From positions 186,001-250,000 of the forward strand of contig JBOFEA010000004.1 of the NCBI GenBank assembly GCA_051647535.1: 64,000 nt of DNA, written 5' to 3'. The notes under the pieces are model-generated. The model did not search any database and was not told the origin of the DNA. It saw only the letters and a list, made by a program, of their open reading frames with translations. This stretch comes from Brevinema_A sp051647535 (GTDB lineage: Bacteria; Spirochaetota; Brevinematia; Brevinematales; Brevinemataceae). The translations under genes were made by a program, and so were the position numbers. Positions 17,203-25,040 of the stretch are shown one piece after another; within the stretch, counting starts at the first letter, position 1, and each line of letters begins with the position of its first letter.

Positions 17203-17988
17203 TTACAAACTTATTCTTATAAAAGAATTAATTTTTGCCGAACCCAAAAGATCAGAAACTTTTTTACTTTCATCAAAAACAAACGGTTGTTCTAAAAGAA
17301 CATTTTCAGAATAAAATTTACTCATCATTCCTTCTACAATTTTTGGAATAACAGCTTCAGGTTTGCCGGATTCTTTCGCTTTTGCTGTACAAATATCAAG
17401 CTCTTTATCAGCAAGATCCTGAGGAATTTCATCTTTAGTCAATCCTAAAGGATTCATCGATGCAATCTGCATAGCAATATTTTTCATATTTTCTTCGGAA
17501 ACATTGCCATCAAAGTCGATAGCAACAACAATTTTGTTCATATGAATATAATGATACAATGTACCCTTAGCATCAATTTCTTTCCATTCGGACAAAACAA
17601 CATTTTCACCTAATTTAGCAATTGCAGCTTTTCTTTCTTCATCAATACTTTGAGAAAGTTCAGATCCGGAAGAAATACCTTCTTCCAAAAGTTTAACAGC
17701 AGCATCTTGAGCAAAAGCTTGAAATACTTCTGTTTTTGCAACAAAATCTGTCTCACAATTCACACGAAGAGCAAGTAATTTATTTCCTTTTTGAGTGCAA
17801 ACAACAGTACCTTCTTTTACTTCATTTTCTGCACGCTTATTTGCTTTAGCCAATCCCTTTTGACGAAGAATTTTAACCGCTTCATCGATATTACCGTTAG
17901 TTTCTTCTAATGTACGTTTTGCGTCCATTAAACCAGCACCGGTCATTTCTTTTAATTTTTTAATATCATCCATTGATACAGAAGCCAT
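17203..17988 (-). CDS. tsf: Translation elongation factor Ts
   Basis: This 261-residue protein opens with the UBA-like domain IKKLKEMTGAGLMDAKRTLEE and continues with ALRVNCETDFVAKTEVF, the EF-Tu-contacting core motif. EF-Ts exchanges GDP for GTP on EF-Tu. It is shorter than the 283 residues of E. coli and probably has one and a half core repeats. It follows rpsB by 22 bp, the near-universal order, with a GGAGAAATT-type ribosome site. Confidence 0.97.
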   Translation of the reverse strand: MASVSMDDIKKLKEMTGAGLMDAKRTLEETNGNIDEAVKILRQKGLAKANKRAENEVKEGTVVCTQKGNKLLALRVNCETDFVAKTEVFQAFAQDAAVKLLEEGISSGSELSQSIDEERKAAIAKLGENVVLSEWKEIDAKGTLYHYIHMNKIVVAIDFDGNVSEENMKNIAMQIASMNPLGLTKDEIPQDLADKELDICTAKAKESGKPEAVIPKIVEGMMSKFYSENVLLEQPFVFDESKKVSDLLGSAKINSFIRISL

Positions 17989-18010
17989 TGAAATTTCTCC
18001 TTAAATAATT

Positions 18011-18832
18011 TTACGCATCTTTTTCAAACACTTGAGCCAATTCATCAACAGAATCATCTAGTGTTGTTGGATGTGTAATTGTCTGCTGTTCTTCATCTAT
18101 TGTGTCATCTTCAACGGTATTTGTAGTTTTTACAAAAGATCCTTCTCCTTCTATAATAGCATCAGCCATGATAGAAGTCAAAAGCTCAACAGATCTAATA
18201 GCATCATCATTTCCCGGTACTACATAATCAAGCAGATCTGGATCAATGTTTGTATCAGCAATTCCAAATACTTTAATACCTAGCTTTCTTGCTTCAAGTA
18301 CAGCATTAATTTCTCTTTTAACGTCAACAACCCATAATGCTTTGGGTAATTTTTTCATATCACGAATACCATCATAAAATGCAAGCATACGATCTAATTC
18401 TTTTTGTAAAGCAAGACGTTCACGTTTGATCATTTCATCGCCTTGAGTTTGAATCTTACGTTCGAAACGCTTCATCTTTTCAACGCTTTTTCTAATTGTT
18501 GCATAGTTGGTTAATGTACCACCCAGCCATCTTTTTGAAACATGGAACATACCGCATCTGGATGCTTGTTCTTTAATTGACTGCTGTGCTTGTTTTTTTG
18601 TACCAACAAATAAAACTTGCCCGCCTTGTTCTGCAATTTCTTTCATTGCGGCATAAGCTTCCTTCAGCTTTTCCGTTGTATAACGCAAGTCTACGATGTA
18701 TATCCCATTTCTTTTTGTAAAAATGTAAGGTTTCATTTTGGGATTCCATCTTTTAGTTGGATGACCGAAATGAACACCGGCTTCTAAAAGATTTCGCATT
18801 AATTCGGTATCGTTATAAATGATGCTTGCCAT
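18011..18832 (-). CDS. rpsB: 30S ribosomal protein S2
   Basis: The 273-residue protein starts at the ATG at 18832, with AGGAGG ten bases upstream. The longer reading frame to 18922 runs into the promoter. S2 motifs are LLEAGVHFGHPTKRWNPKM, VDLRYTTEKL, FVGTKKQAQ, the KRWLGGTLTNY segment and IADTNIDPDL. The C-terminal 35 residues after the S2 core are acidic and Thr-rich, a variable tail. S2 joins the 30S head late and helps recruit S1. Confidence 0.97.
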   Translation of the reverse strand: MASIIYNDTELMRNLLEAGVHFGHPTKRWNPKMKPYIFTKRNGIYIVDLRYTTEKLKEAYAAMKEIAEQGGQVLFVGTKKQAQQSIKEQASRCGMFHVSKRWLGGTLTNYATIRKSVEKMKRFERKIQTQGDEMIKRERLALQKELDRMLAFYDGIRDMKKLPKALWVVDVKREINAVLEARKLGIKVFGIADTNIDPDLLDYVVPGNDDAIRSVELLTSIMADAIIEGEGSFVKTTNTVEDDTIDEEQQTITHPTTLDDSVDELAQVFEKDA

Positions 18833-18868
18833 AAAAATTTGTCCTCCTAAGACATAGTATATCCCCTG

Positions 18869-18898
18869 ATTATAACATATTTTCACTATTAAAGTCAA
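18869..18898 (-). promoter_or_regulatory. Promoter of rpsB-tsf
   Basis: On the minus strand, TTGACT, an 18-base spacer and TATAAT end about 37 bases before the rpsB start. Confidence 0.88.
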
Positions 18899-18914
18899 TA
18901 AAATTTCACTCATA

Positions 18915-18943
18915 TTGACCATTATATCGAAATCATTTATAAT
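18915..18943 (+). promoter_or_regulatory. Promoter of the ABC ATPase gene
   Basis: TTGACC, a 17-base spacer and TATAAT. The -35 lies only 16 bp from the -35 of the divergent rpsB promoter, so the two promoters are back to back. The box also overlaps the earliest in-frame TTG, ruling that out as the start. Confidence 0.88.
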
Positions 18944-18971
18944 AAATTCAAATATATTTTCAAGGAACGTT

Positions 18972-19601
18972 ATGTTGCAAATTAATAATTTTTCTCTTCA
19001 GTTTAAAGAGTTTTCTTTATTGATCAATCAATGCTTATTTCCATCTGAAGGTATTACCTTATTAATCGGTGACAATGGATCAGGAAAATCATCCCTTCTC
19101 AATTCTATAGCCGGATTAAATTCTTCTTATCAAGGAAGTATCTTAATTGATAATATAGACATCCTGTCTATGTCAAGAAAAGAAATCGTTAGTCACATTG
19201 CTTTTCTTCCTCAAATCAATACTTCTATGCCGTCAATTTCAGGACAAGAATTTATTGATCAAGGATTATATATTTCCAATTCCGGACAAACGGATTTCCT
19301 TGTCAATACATTAGAAATACATGCTCTTCTTTCAAAAAATTGTGCGTATATGTCCGGTGGAGAAAAACAATTATTACGATTTGTTCGAAACATTACTGTT
19401 CCCAGACCTTTCATTCTTCTGGATGAACCTGAATCATTTCTTTCCAAATCCAATCGCAAAAAATTAGCTGACTTAATCCATGTCTTGTCAAAACAAGCTC
19501 AAATTATTATTTCAACACACTATCCGGAATTATATCATTCCGAAAAAACTTTAAAACTTGAAGAAATCGACGATTATTGTTTTGAAGGATCGTTTTCATA
19601 A
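18972..19601 (+). CDS. ABC-type ATPase, orphan
   Basis: The 209-residue protein starts at the ATG at 18972, with AAGGA six bases upstream. Walker A is GDNGSGKSS, the Q loop lies in FLPQINT, the signature is MSGGEKQLLRF, Walker B is FILLDEPES and the switch His is in ISTHYPEL. All catalytic elements are therefore present. It resembles ATP-binding subunits of FecE/BtuD- or CcmA-like importers/exporters. No permease or binding protein is adjacent, so the partner must be encoded elsewhere and the substrate is unknown. Confidence 0.88.
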   Translation: MLQINNFSLQFKEFSLLINQCLFPSEGITLLIGDNGSGKSSLLNSIAGLNSSYQGSILIDNIDILSMSRKEIVSHIAFLPQINTSMPSISGQEFIDQGLYISNSGQTDFLVNTLEIHALLSKNCAYMSGGEKQLLRFVRNITVPRPFILLDEPESFLSKSNRKKLADLIHVLSKQAQIIISTHYPELYHSEKTLKLEEIDDYCFEGSFS

Positions 19602-19649
19602 AACTAGCAAAAATAATTTTGTCTTTTCCTTTCTCAATGAATAAATTTG

Positions 19650-19666
19650 ATTCGTAGTTAACGAAT
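19650..19666. repeat. Short inverted repeat upstream of the barrel gene at 19698
   Basis: ATTCGT and ACGAAT flank AGTTA in the 96-bp gap before the barrel gene. No clear -10/-35 pair was found here, so the repeat could be an operator or chance. Confidence 0.35.
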
Positions 19667-19697
19667 TAAAAAATTTATTTAATAAAGGAAGGAAAAA

Positions 19698-20384
19698 ATG
19701 AAAAGAAGAAGTTATTTTATAATAGGACAATTATTATCATTAATTTTTTTAACCAGTCATCTCTCTGCTCAAATGTATCCTGAAGATACATCGTACCAAA
19801 AAGAAACAACCCCAAACTATCAACAACCCGTATCCGAAAAACCAAGTACTACTAAACCTCGAACTGCACCGGCAACTTATACTCCTGAAGCAGATCCGTT
19901 TCACTTTGGTGTTTGGATCAACTATCAGCAACAGTTCGGTGCTTTAGACAACAAATTCTTTACTGTCGGCGGACCTAGTGTAGGATTTAATTTAGGTAAA
20001 CATTTTCTTATCGGCGGAGGAGTATATTCAAGTTTCGGATATCTTACAAGTAATGACGGATTGGACAAAAACGCTCTACTCTACGGCGGAGGAATTGTAG
20101 GATTTCGATGGAACCCCGATAGTCCTATTGTTTTCAGAACACAAGTATTAATAGGTGCAGCAGCTTTCGATACTATTAACGAAAATGCTCCTGAATGTAT
20201 TGTTTCTCGCCATACATCATTGATCGTTGTTCCTGAAATCGCTTTTGATATTAGAATCGTTAAATTCTTATTTCTATCATTATCTGTCAGCTACCGCTAT
20301 GTACAAGATCTACCAAGTGAATGGTCTTCTTTCCAAGGATTAGGCGCTTTATCCGGAAACGCAAGTTTAGGCTTCTCTTTCTAA
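19698..20384 (+). CDS. Probable outer-membrane beta-barrel protein, paralog of 15844
   Basis: The 228-residue protein has a signal peptide (IGQLLSLIFLTSHLSAQ) and a Pro/Thr-rich linker of about 40 residues. The rest is a barrel-like domain homologous to the protein at 15844 (shared WINYQQQFGALDNKFFT-type opening and LSVSYRYV strand). The linker, absent in the paralog, may hold the barrel away from the membrane surface or bind the cell wall; that is inference. The ribosome site is AAGGAAGG. It ends at a long bidirectional hairpin. Confidence 0.7.
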   Translation: MKRRSYFIIGQLLSLIFLTSHLSAQMYPEDTSYQKETTPNYQQPVSEKPSTTKPRTAPATYTPEADPFHFGVWINYQQQFGALDNKFFTVGGPSVGFNLGKHFLIGGGVYSSFGYLTSNDGLDKNALLYGGGIVGFRWNPDSPIVFRTQVLIGAAAFDTINENAPECIVSRHTSLIVVPEIAFDIRIVKFLFLSLSVSYRYVQDLPSEWSSFQGLGALSGNASLGFSF

Positions 20385-20406
20385 TAAACAAAACCATAAT
20401 CATTTA

Positions 20407-20460
20407 AATACAATTCCGAAATTTGTTTCAAAATACCGAAACGAACTTCGGAATTGTATT
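20407..20460. terminator. Bidirectional terminator between the barrel gene and slt
   Basis: A 14-bp outer stem (AATACAATTCCGAA and complement, 20407-20420 with 20447-20460) encloses a smaller stem GTTTC/GAAAC. A T-rich segment follows on the plus strand, and TATTTAAAT on the minus strand. Confidence 0.8.
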
Positions 20461-22707
20461 TTACTTAGGATATAATAAATCCTCATAATCATACAGTAAC
20501 CGATACATACCATGATTATAGGTAATGGTTTTAACATAATTTCTTGTTTCTTCTATTGGTATTGCCTCAACAAACAAATAGATATCATCAAAGTGCGGAT
20601 AATTCTTTTTCCAGCGGTGTACCGCACCAGGACCGGCATTATAAGCCGCCAAAGACAAAATAATATCGTTATCCATAATCTTATACATTTTGTAATGATA
20701 ATAAACACCCATCATTAAATTGTCATAAAAATCATAGTTAGAAAAACAAGGTTTTTTCATCCATTTTTTAATATCCTTAGCTGTATACGGCATAACTTGT
20801 GCAAATCCTACCGCTCCAACAGAAGAGTACACTCTCTTCCTAAAATGACTTTCCGCCATAAACGACGAAAGCATCCAATATGCCAAATCCTTATTATTGT
20901 CAGATAAACTTTCAATCGTATTAAATTCTAATTTTGGAAAAATCAATTCAATCATCTCTTTAGGAAGCACCGGAAGATACGGAGCTCCAAAAATATCTCG
21001 TGCATAAAAATATAATCTAAATGTCAACTGTCCGACAATTTCACTATTTAGAAGAATTTCCTTGTACCTATAATAATAACGTGCAATATCTCTATTACTT
21101 TGATCTTCCACCACATCAAATACAGAATTCTCTACATAATCCTGCGTTTCCGGGGCAAGATTACTCATATGAGGATTGTACTTTTCCAAAAGACTAATCT
21201 TAGGTACATCTAATAGATCTTTATATATTTTTTTATCAAGTTTTTTTTGATCTCTCTTCATCATTGCTTTATCAGCATACTGCACCAATTCAGAATCAAC
21301 AGATAATGCTTTATTCACAATTAATCTGTCTTGAATTTTATAAAACGGAAGTTCTTTTTGTATTTTTTTTACTGCTTTATCAAATATTGATCGGTATTGA
21401 TTACGTAGTTTGCGTTCTTTCTGCCTGGCAACAATCCCCGCATATCCAAACGCGTCTTGAAATATTAACCGTAAATAGGATTGATATGCTTCTTTTGGTT
21501 TTTTAAAATATTCTTTAATCAATCCATGCATCAACACAAAATTCGCATTATTCAAATTATAATTGATACCAATATCTACTGCTTGTTCTGCAAGTTTGAT
21601 ATCGGATCGAATCAAAGCACGAATTGCCGCATTATGTATATCGGGTTGAATTTTTTTATAATTTTTTTTGTACCATGAAAGTGTATACTGTGCATTTTTG
21701 CTGAATTCTATTGCATCTTTGACATCATGGTAAAATTTTTGATTATGATTGCTGTATGCAAGTTGTGCAATATCGTCCGCTAAATCATAATATTTTCTTT
21801 GAACCAAATATCTATGAGTATTAGTATAAAATTTAGGACTAACGTTTGTATTGGAAATAATATAATCATAGAGAAGCAACGCACTGTCATTATGAGACCC
21901 GTCTAAACGAAGCACATCCGCTTCAACTAAGGTATAGTATTCACGATCTCCCGACAGTTCAACATAACGATCTGCAAACTCTAATGCCCGATTACGTTGA
22001 TTTTTTACTCGAAGACTCATTCTGGCAAGAGTTTTCGCATCTTTAGCACTATTGACAGATTTAGAATCAATAGATGCCAATACGTTAGAATATACTGTAT
22101 TATTACCCAATATTTCATAAGCATCCAAAATTAACGGCAAATTATAAGACATTCCTTTTGCATATTTAGCTATTTCAAGCCATGCTTGACCGTATTGCGA
22201 TAAATTTTTGTCCAAACTAAGAATAGTATCTAAATCATTGTATTTCCATAATATAGAAAACAACTGTTTATCCATATACTTTCTGATTGGTGAATCTTTA
22301 TCTACTAATCCAATCATTTTTGCTGTCTTTTCTTGCTCTTCTTTGGTCAGAAGGTCCGGATCATCCAATTGAATCAATGTTTCAATATACTTACGGACAA
22401 AAAACGGATAAATATAGGAATAGCGTTTATTTTTATACATTTCTTCAGCGTCAATCTTATAAAAAATTTCAAACGCTTTACGATATTCTTTCATTTCCAA
22501 ATAGCTTTTTGCCCAAATAAACTGCAGTTCCGGATTATCGACAATGTTAGGATTACGCTCAAACACTTCTGCAGCACGCCTCACACTACCTTTGCGATAA
22601 AAATTCAAAGCTTCTTTCACAGAAGGATCTACATTCTCATATCCAAACATCAAACAAGACGTACATGAAAAAAACAGTATAAACAGTATTACAAATTTTG
22701 AATGCAT
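20461..22707 (-). CDS. slt: Soluble-type lytic murein transglycosylase
   Basis: The 748-residue exported protein has an N-terminal signal with Cys residues (FFSCTSC, possibly a lipobox). A long alpha-helical superhelix follows (residues about 30-560, TPR-like U domain). The C-terminal SLT domain begins near residue 600. The catalytic Glu is Glu619 (SSFMAESHF), followed by SSVGAVGFAQVMP and LAAYNAGPGAVHRW, all family signatures. Slt cleaves the MurNAc-GlcNAc bond with 1,6-anhydro product formation. AAGGAA precedes the start. A 22-bp palindrome lies immediately upstream. Confidence 0.93.
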   Translation of the reverse strand: MHSKFVILFILFFSCTSCLMFGYENVDPSVKEALNFYRKGSVRRAAEVFERNPNIVDNPELQFIWAKSYLEMKEYRKAFEIFYKIDAEEMYKNKRYSYIYPFFVRKYIETLIQLDDPDLLTKEEQEKTAKMIGLVDKDSPIRKYMDKQLFSILWKYNDLDTILSLDKNLSQYGQAWLEIAKYAKGMSYNLPLILDAYEILGNNTVYSNVLASIDSKSVNSAKDAKTLARMSLRVKNQRNRALEFADRYVELSGDREYYTLVEADVLRLDGSHNDSALLLYDYIISNTNVSPKFYTNTHRYLVQRKYYDLADDIAQLAYSNHNQKFYHDVKDAIEFSKNAQYTLSWYKKNYKKIQPDIHNAAIRALIRSDIKLAEQAVDIGINYNLNNANFVLMHGLIKEYFKKPKEAYQSYLRLIFQDAFGYAGIVARQKERKLRNQYRSIFDKAVKKIQKELPFYKIQDRLIVNKALSVDSELVQYADKAMMKRDQKKLDKKIYKDLLDVPKISLLEKYNPHMSNLAPETQDYVENSVFDVVEDQSNRDIARYYYRYKEILLNSEIVGQLTFRLYFYARDIFGAPYLPVLPKEMIELIFPKLEFNTIESLSDNNKDLAYWMLSSFMAESHFRKRVYSSVGAVGFAQVMPYTAKDIKKWMKKPCFSNYDFYDNLMMGVYYHYKMYKIMDNDIILSLAAYNAGPGAVHRWKKNYPHFDDIYLFVEAIPIEETRNYVKTITYNHGMYRLLYDYEDLLYPK

Positions 22708-22720
22708 ACATATTCCTTCA

Positions 22721-22742
22721 CTTAATTTTTATAAAAATTAAG
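22721..22742. promoter_or_regulatory. Perfect 22-bp palindrome between slt and the small exported-protein gene
   Basis: CTTAATTTTTATAAAAATTAAG is its own reverse complement. It lies 4 bp from the -35 of the plus-strand promoter and just upstream of the slt ribosome site. The position suits an operator or DNA-bending site serving both divergent genes. Confidence 0.55.
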
Positions 22743-22745
22743 GTT

Positions 22746-22774
22746 TTGATATTTTAAAAAAAATTTCGTATAAT
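22746..22774 (+). promoter_or_regulatory. Promoter of the small exported-protein gene at 22809
   Basis: TTGATA, a 17-base spacer and TATAAT, about 35 bases upstream of the start codon. Confidence 0.85.
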
Positions 22775-22808
22775 TTAATAAGTTATTCTACGTTAATAGA
22801 GGCATTTT

Positions 22809-23243
22809 ATGAAAAAAAATATATTGATTGCACTGATGTTATTGATAACATCTCAAGCTAAGGCAAACAGTATCTCAGAAATTTATCAACTTTTGGAAGG
22901 ACGATGGTCATCCCCAGAAGAATCAGATATTTCTACAGTGTTTGTTTTTAAAAATGCTGGTTCGTTTACGATGCATATGAATTCTTCCATTGATTATTCA
23001 AGTCTTTCCACTGAAGCACAAGAATCAGAAAATTATAATGATTATTATATTTACGGCAAAATTCAAATACTTGGAAAACCAAAAATAGTACAAAATCAAG
23101 ATTACATCGTACAGGCTGTCATCGAACTAAACGAAGAAACATCCACGAACAAACTAAATATTACTAAAGATAAAATTTATATTTTCAACAACCAAGACAA
23201 TAAAGAAATTAAAACCGTCTTTATGGAACGTATAATAAAATAA
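22809..23243 (+). CDS. Small exported protein of unknown function
   Basis: The 144-residue protein has a signal peptide ending near TSQAKA. Mature residues include LLEGRWSSPEESDIST, then beta-rich segments (VFVFKNAGSFTMH, YIYGKIQILGKP, DYIVQAVIEL). A G-x-W opening followed by strands recalls lipocalin-like small envelope proteins. The lipoprotein at 43212 has a similar arrangement (MDGAWVSKDVDS) but low sequence identity. No function can be assigned. Its stop codon abuts the stop of the converging prmC with no gap, leaving no terminator. Confidence 0.7.
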   Translation: MKKNILIALMLLITSQAKANSISEIYQLLEGRWSSPEESDISTVFVFKNAGSFTMHMNSSIDYSSLSTEAQESENYNDYYIYGKIQILGKPKIVQNQDYIVQAVIELNEETSTNKLNITKDKIYIFNNQDNKEIKTVFMERIIK

Positions 23244-24086
23244 TCATCTTCTTTTAAATACCAATACTCTAGGCAGATTGTTATAATCATAAATCAATTC
23301 CACAAACTGAAAGACATGATTAGGAAACAATTCCTGTACTAACTGATATTTATGATCAATTTCCAAAATTAGTAAGCCTTCTGTATTCAAATGTGAATAA
23401 GAAAATTCCCTTAAGGCTCGATAAAACAACATGCCGTCTTTTCCACCGTACAATGCAGTATGAGGTTCAAAATCCGATACAGAAGAAGTTAAATTTTTCA
23501 TATCTTCATCATTTAAATAAGGTGGATTACTGACAATACAGTCCCACATTCCGTACCAATTTCGAGAATCCAAGAAATCCATTTTTTTGAAGAACACCCT
23601 TTGATTATCAACATTTAATTTTTCACAAGACCTGATGAAAGGATCTTCTACTATATCCCAACCTGTAATAATACTATTAGAAAATATACGATACAAAGAA
23701 AGAGCAAGAACTCCCGTCCCTGTGCAAACATCCAAAATCATATTTTTTCCGGAACAAGAGAAGTATTTTTTTGCAGCTTCAACCAAATGTTCGGAATCGT
23801 ATCTTGGAATCAAAGTTTGTTCGGATACAGGAAAACAATCGTAATAAAAATAAGAATACCCAAGAATATATGCTAAGGGTGTACCAGTTTTCCTTTGTTG
23901 AATCATTTGATAAAAAGTATCACAATCAAATTGAGAAACCTCAATATCCATAGAGTTGATTATGTGATACTTTTCGATATTAAGCAAATGAGTGATCATT
24001 CTAAAAATTTCTTCCTTACGTTCAGGAAAATTTTCTTCAGAAAGATGTTCGTAAGCGTAATTCATCAAGTTGTTTACTTTTTCCAT
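23244..24086 (-). CDS. prmC: Release factor glutamine N5-methyltransferase
   Basis: The 280-residue protein has an N-terminal helical domain (with MIQQRKTGTPLAYILGYSYFY) and a Rossmann methyltransferase domain. This carries DVCTGTGVLALSL (SAM binding) and the catalytic VSNPPYLNDED. PrmC methylates the GGQ glutamine of release factors RF1 and RF2. No release factor gene is in the window. The predicted promoter puts the transcription start at or next to the ATG at 24086, and there is no ribosome site, so it may be leaderless; ATG 24065 is an alternative start. Confidence 0.92.
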   Translation of the reverse strand: MEKVNNLMNYAYEHLSEENFPERKEEIFRMITHLLNIEKYHIINSMDIEVSQFDCDTFYQMIQQRKTGTPLAYILGYSYFYYDCFPVSEQTLIPRYDSEHLVEAAKKYFSCSGKNMILDVCTGTGVLALSLYRIFSNSIITGWDIVEDPFIRSCEKLNVDNQRVFFKKMDFLDSRNWYGMWDCIVSNPPYLNDEDMKNLTSSVSDFEPHTALYGGKDGMLFYRALREFSYSHLNTEGLLILEIDHKYQLVQELFPNHVFQFVELIYDYNNLPRVLVFKRR

Positions 24087-24092
24087 AGATTA

Positions 24093-24121
24093 ATTATAAC
24101 ACCATTGAAAATTTTTTCCAA
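24093..24121 (-). promoter_or_regulatory. Promoter of prmC
   Basis: On the minus strand, TTGGAA, a 17-base spacer and TATAAT. The -10 ends 6 bases before the start codon, which implies a leaderless or near-leaderless transcript. Confidence 0.8.
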
Positions 24122-24153
24122 TTTATTTGCAGTTTTAAATAAATTTAGAAATA

Positions 24154-24182
24154 TTGAAAATTTTGTCAAAAACAAGTATAAT
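24154..24182 (+). promoter_or_regulatory. Promoter of nadK-recN
   Basis: TTGAAA, a 17-base spacer and TATAAT, about 28 bases upstream of the nadK start. It rules out the earlier in-frame TTG at 24154. Confidence 0.88.
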
Positions 24183-24210
24183 TTTTAATATTATACAGCA
24201 AGGAATAATA

Positions 24211-25023
24211 ATGTATACTGCTATGATTACAGGGAAAACAAACATTCCCGAATTTGCTCATGTATTTAAAAAGCTGCAACACGAACTAAAAGAATTAAAT
24301 ATTAATTCTTTTGTGGTTGATTCAGGAAAATTTACAGATAAACCATTTGATATTATTTTTTCTATTGGAGGAGACGGTCATTTCATTAGTGTTGCACGTA
24401 GGTTCGCTCAGTTTGATAAGCCTATTTTAGGAATTAATGCAGGAACATTAGGATTTCTTCCGAACATAGAACCTGAAAATATTAAAGAAAAATTAGCAGA
24501 GTATCTTTCCCAAAATACACAATGGACTAAAAGAATGCTGTTATGCGGTCAAAGCAGCTCAGAAAACAAACTATCCGCACTAAATGAATTTTTGTTTACC
24601 AATAACAGAAAAGGAATTTTAACAGAATTTTCTGTCTATATTAACGACGAACCTATTATGAAGATGAGATCCGATGGTATATTAATTGCAACTCCAACAG
24701 GATCTACAGCATATAATTTGTCTGCTGGTGGTCCTATTGCTATGCCTGACATGCAGTTAATTATGATTACTCCGGTTTGTTCCCATATTTTGGGAGAACG
24801 TCCTTTGGTTGTCAGCACTGATTATTCCATAAAAATAGTAAATCACTGCCTTCAAGAAGCCGCTATATGGGCTGACGGTCAAGAAAGTATTCCTCTTTTA
24901 CCTCAAGAAAGTTTCTTCATTACGGACATTTCTTACATCAAAAGCCAACCTGTAAGTTCAAAAGAATTCTTCAATACCCTTTCTAAGAAACTAGGTTGGC
25001 ATTTGGGTAATTTTAAAAACTAA
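24211..25023 (+). CDS. nadK: NAD kinase
   Basis: The 270-residue protein starts at the ATG at 24211, with AAGGA seven bases upstream. GGDG at residues 53-56 is the nucleotide and catalytic motif, NAGTLGFL follows, and TPTGSTAYNLSAGGP (residues about 161-175) is the second family signature. NadK phosphorylates NAD to NADP. It is followed 17 bp later by recN, a nadK-recN pairing seen widely in bacteria. Confidence 0.96.
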   Translation: MYTAMITGKTNIPEFAHVFKKLQHELKELNINSFVVDSGKFTDKPFDIIFSIGGDGHFISVARRFAQFDKPILGINAGTLGFLPNIEPENIKEKLAEYLSQNTQWTKRMLLCGQSSSENKLSALNEFLFTNNRKGILTEFSVYINDEPIMKMRSDGILIATPTGSTAYNLSAGGPIAMPDMQLIMITPVCSHILGERPLVVSTDYSIKIVNHCLQEAAIWADGQESIPLLPQESFFITDISYIKSQPVSSKEFFNTLSKKLGWHLGNFKN

Positions 25024-25040
25024 AAATATTAGGATTATTT

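Noticed and set aside
22333..22668. 111-codon open frame on the plus strand
   Set aside because: Antisense to the slt 5' half, with no recognisable motif and no promoter.
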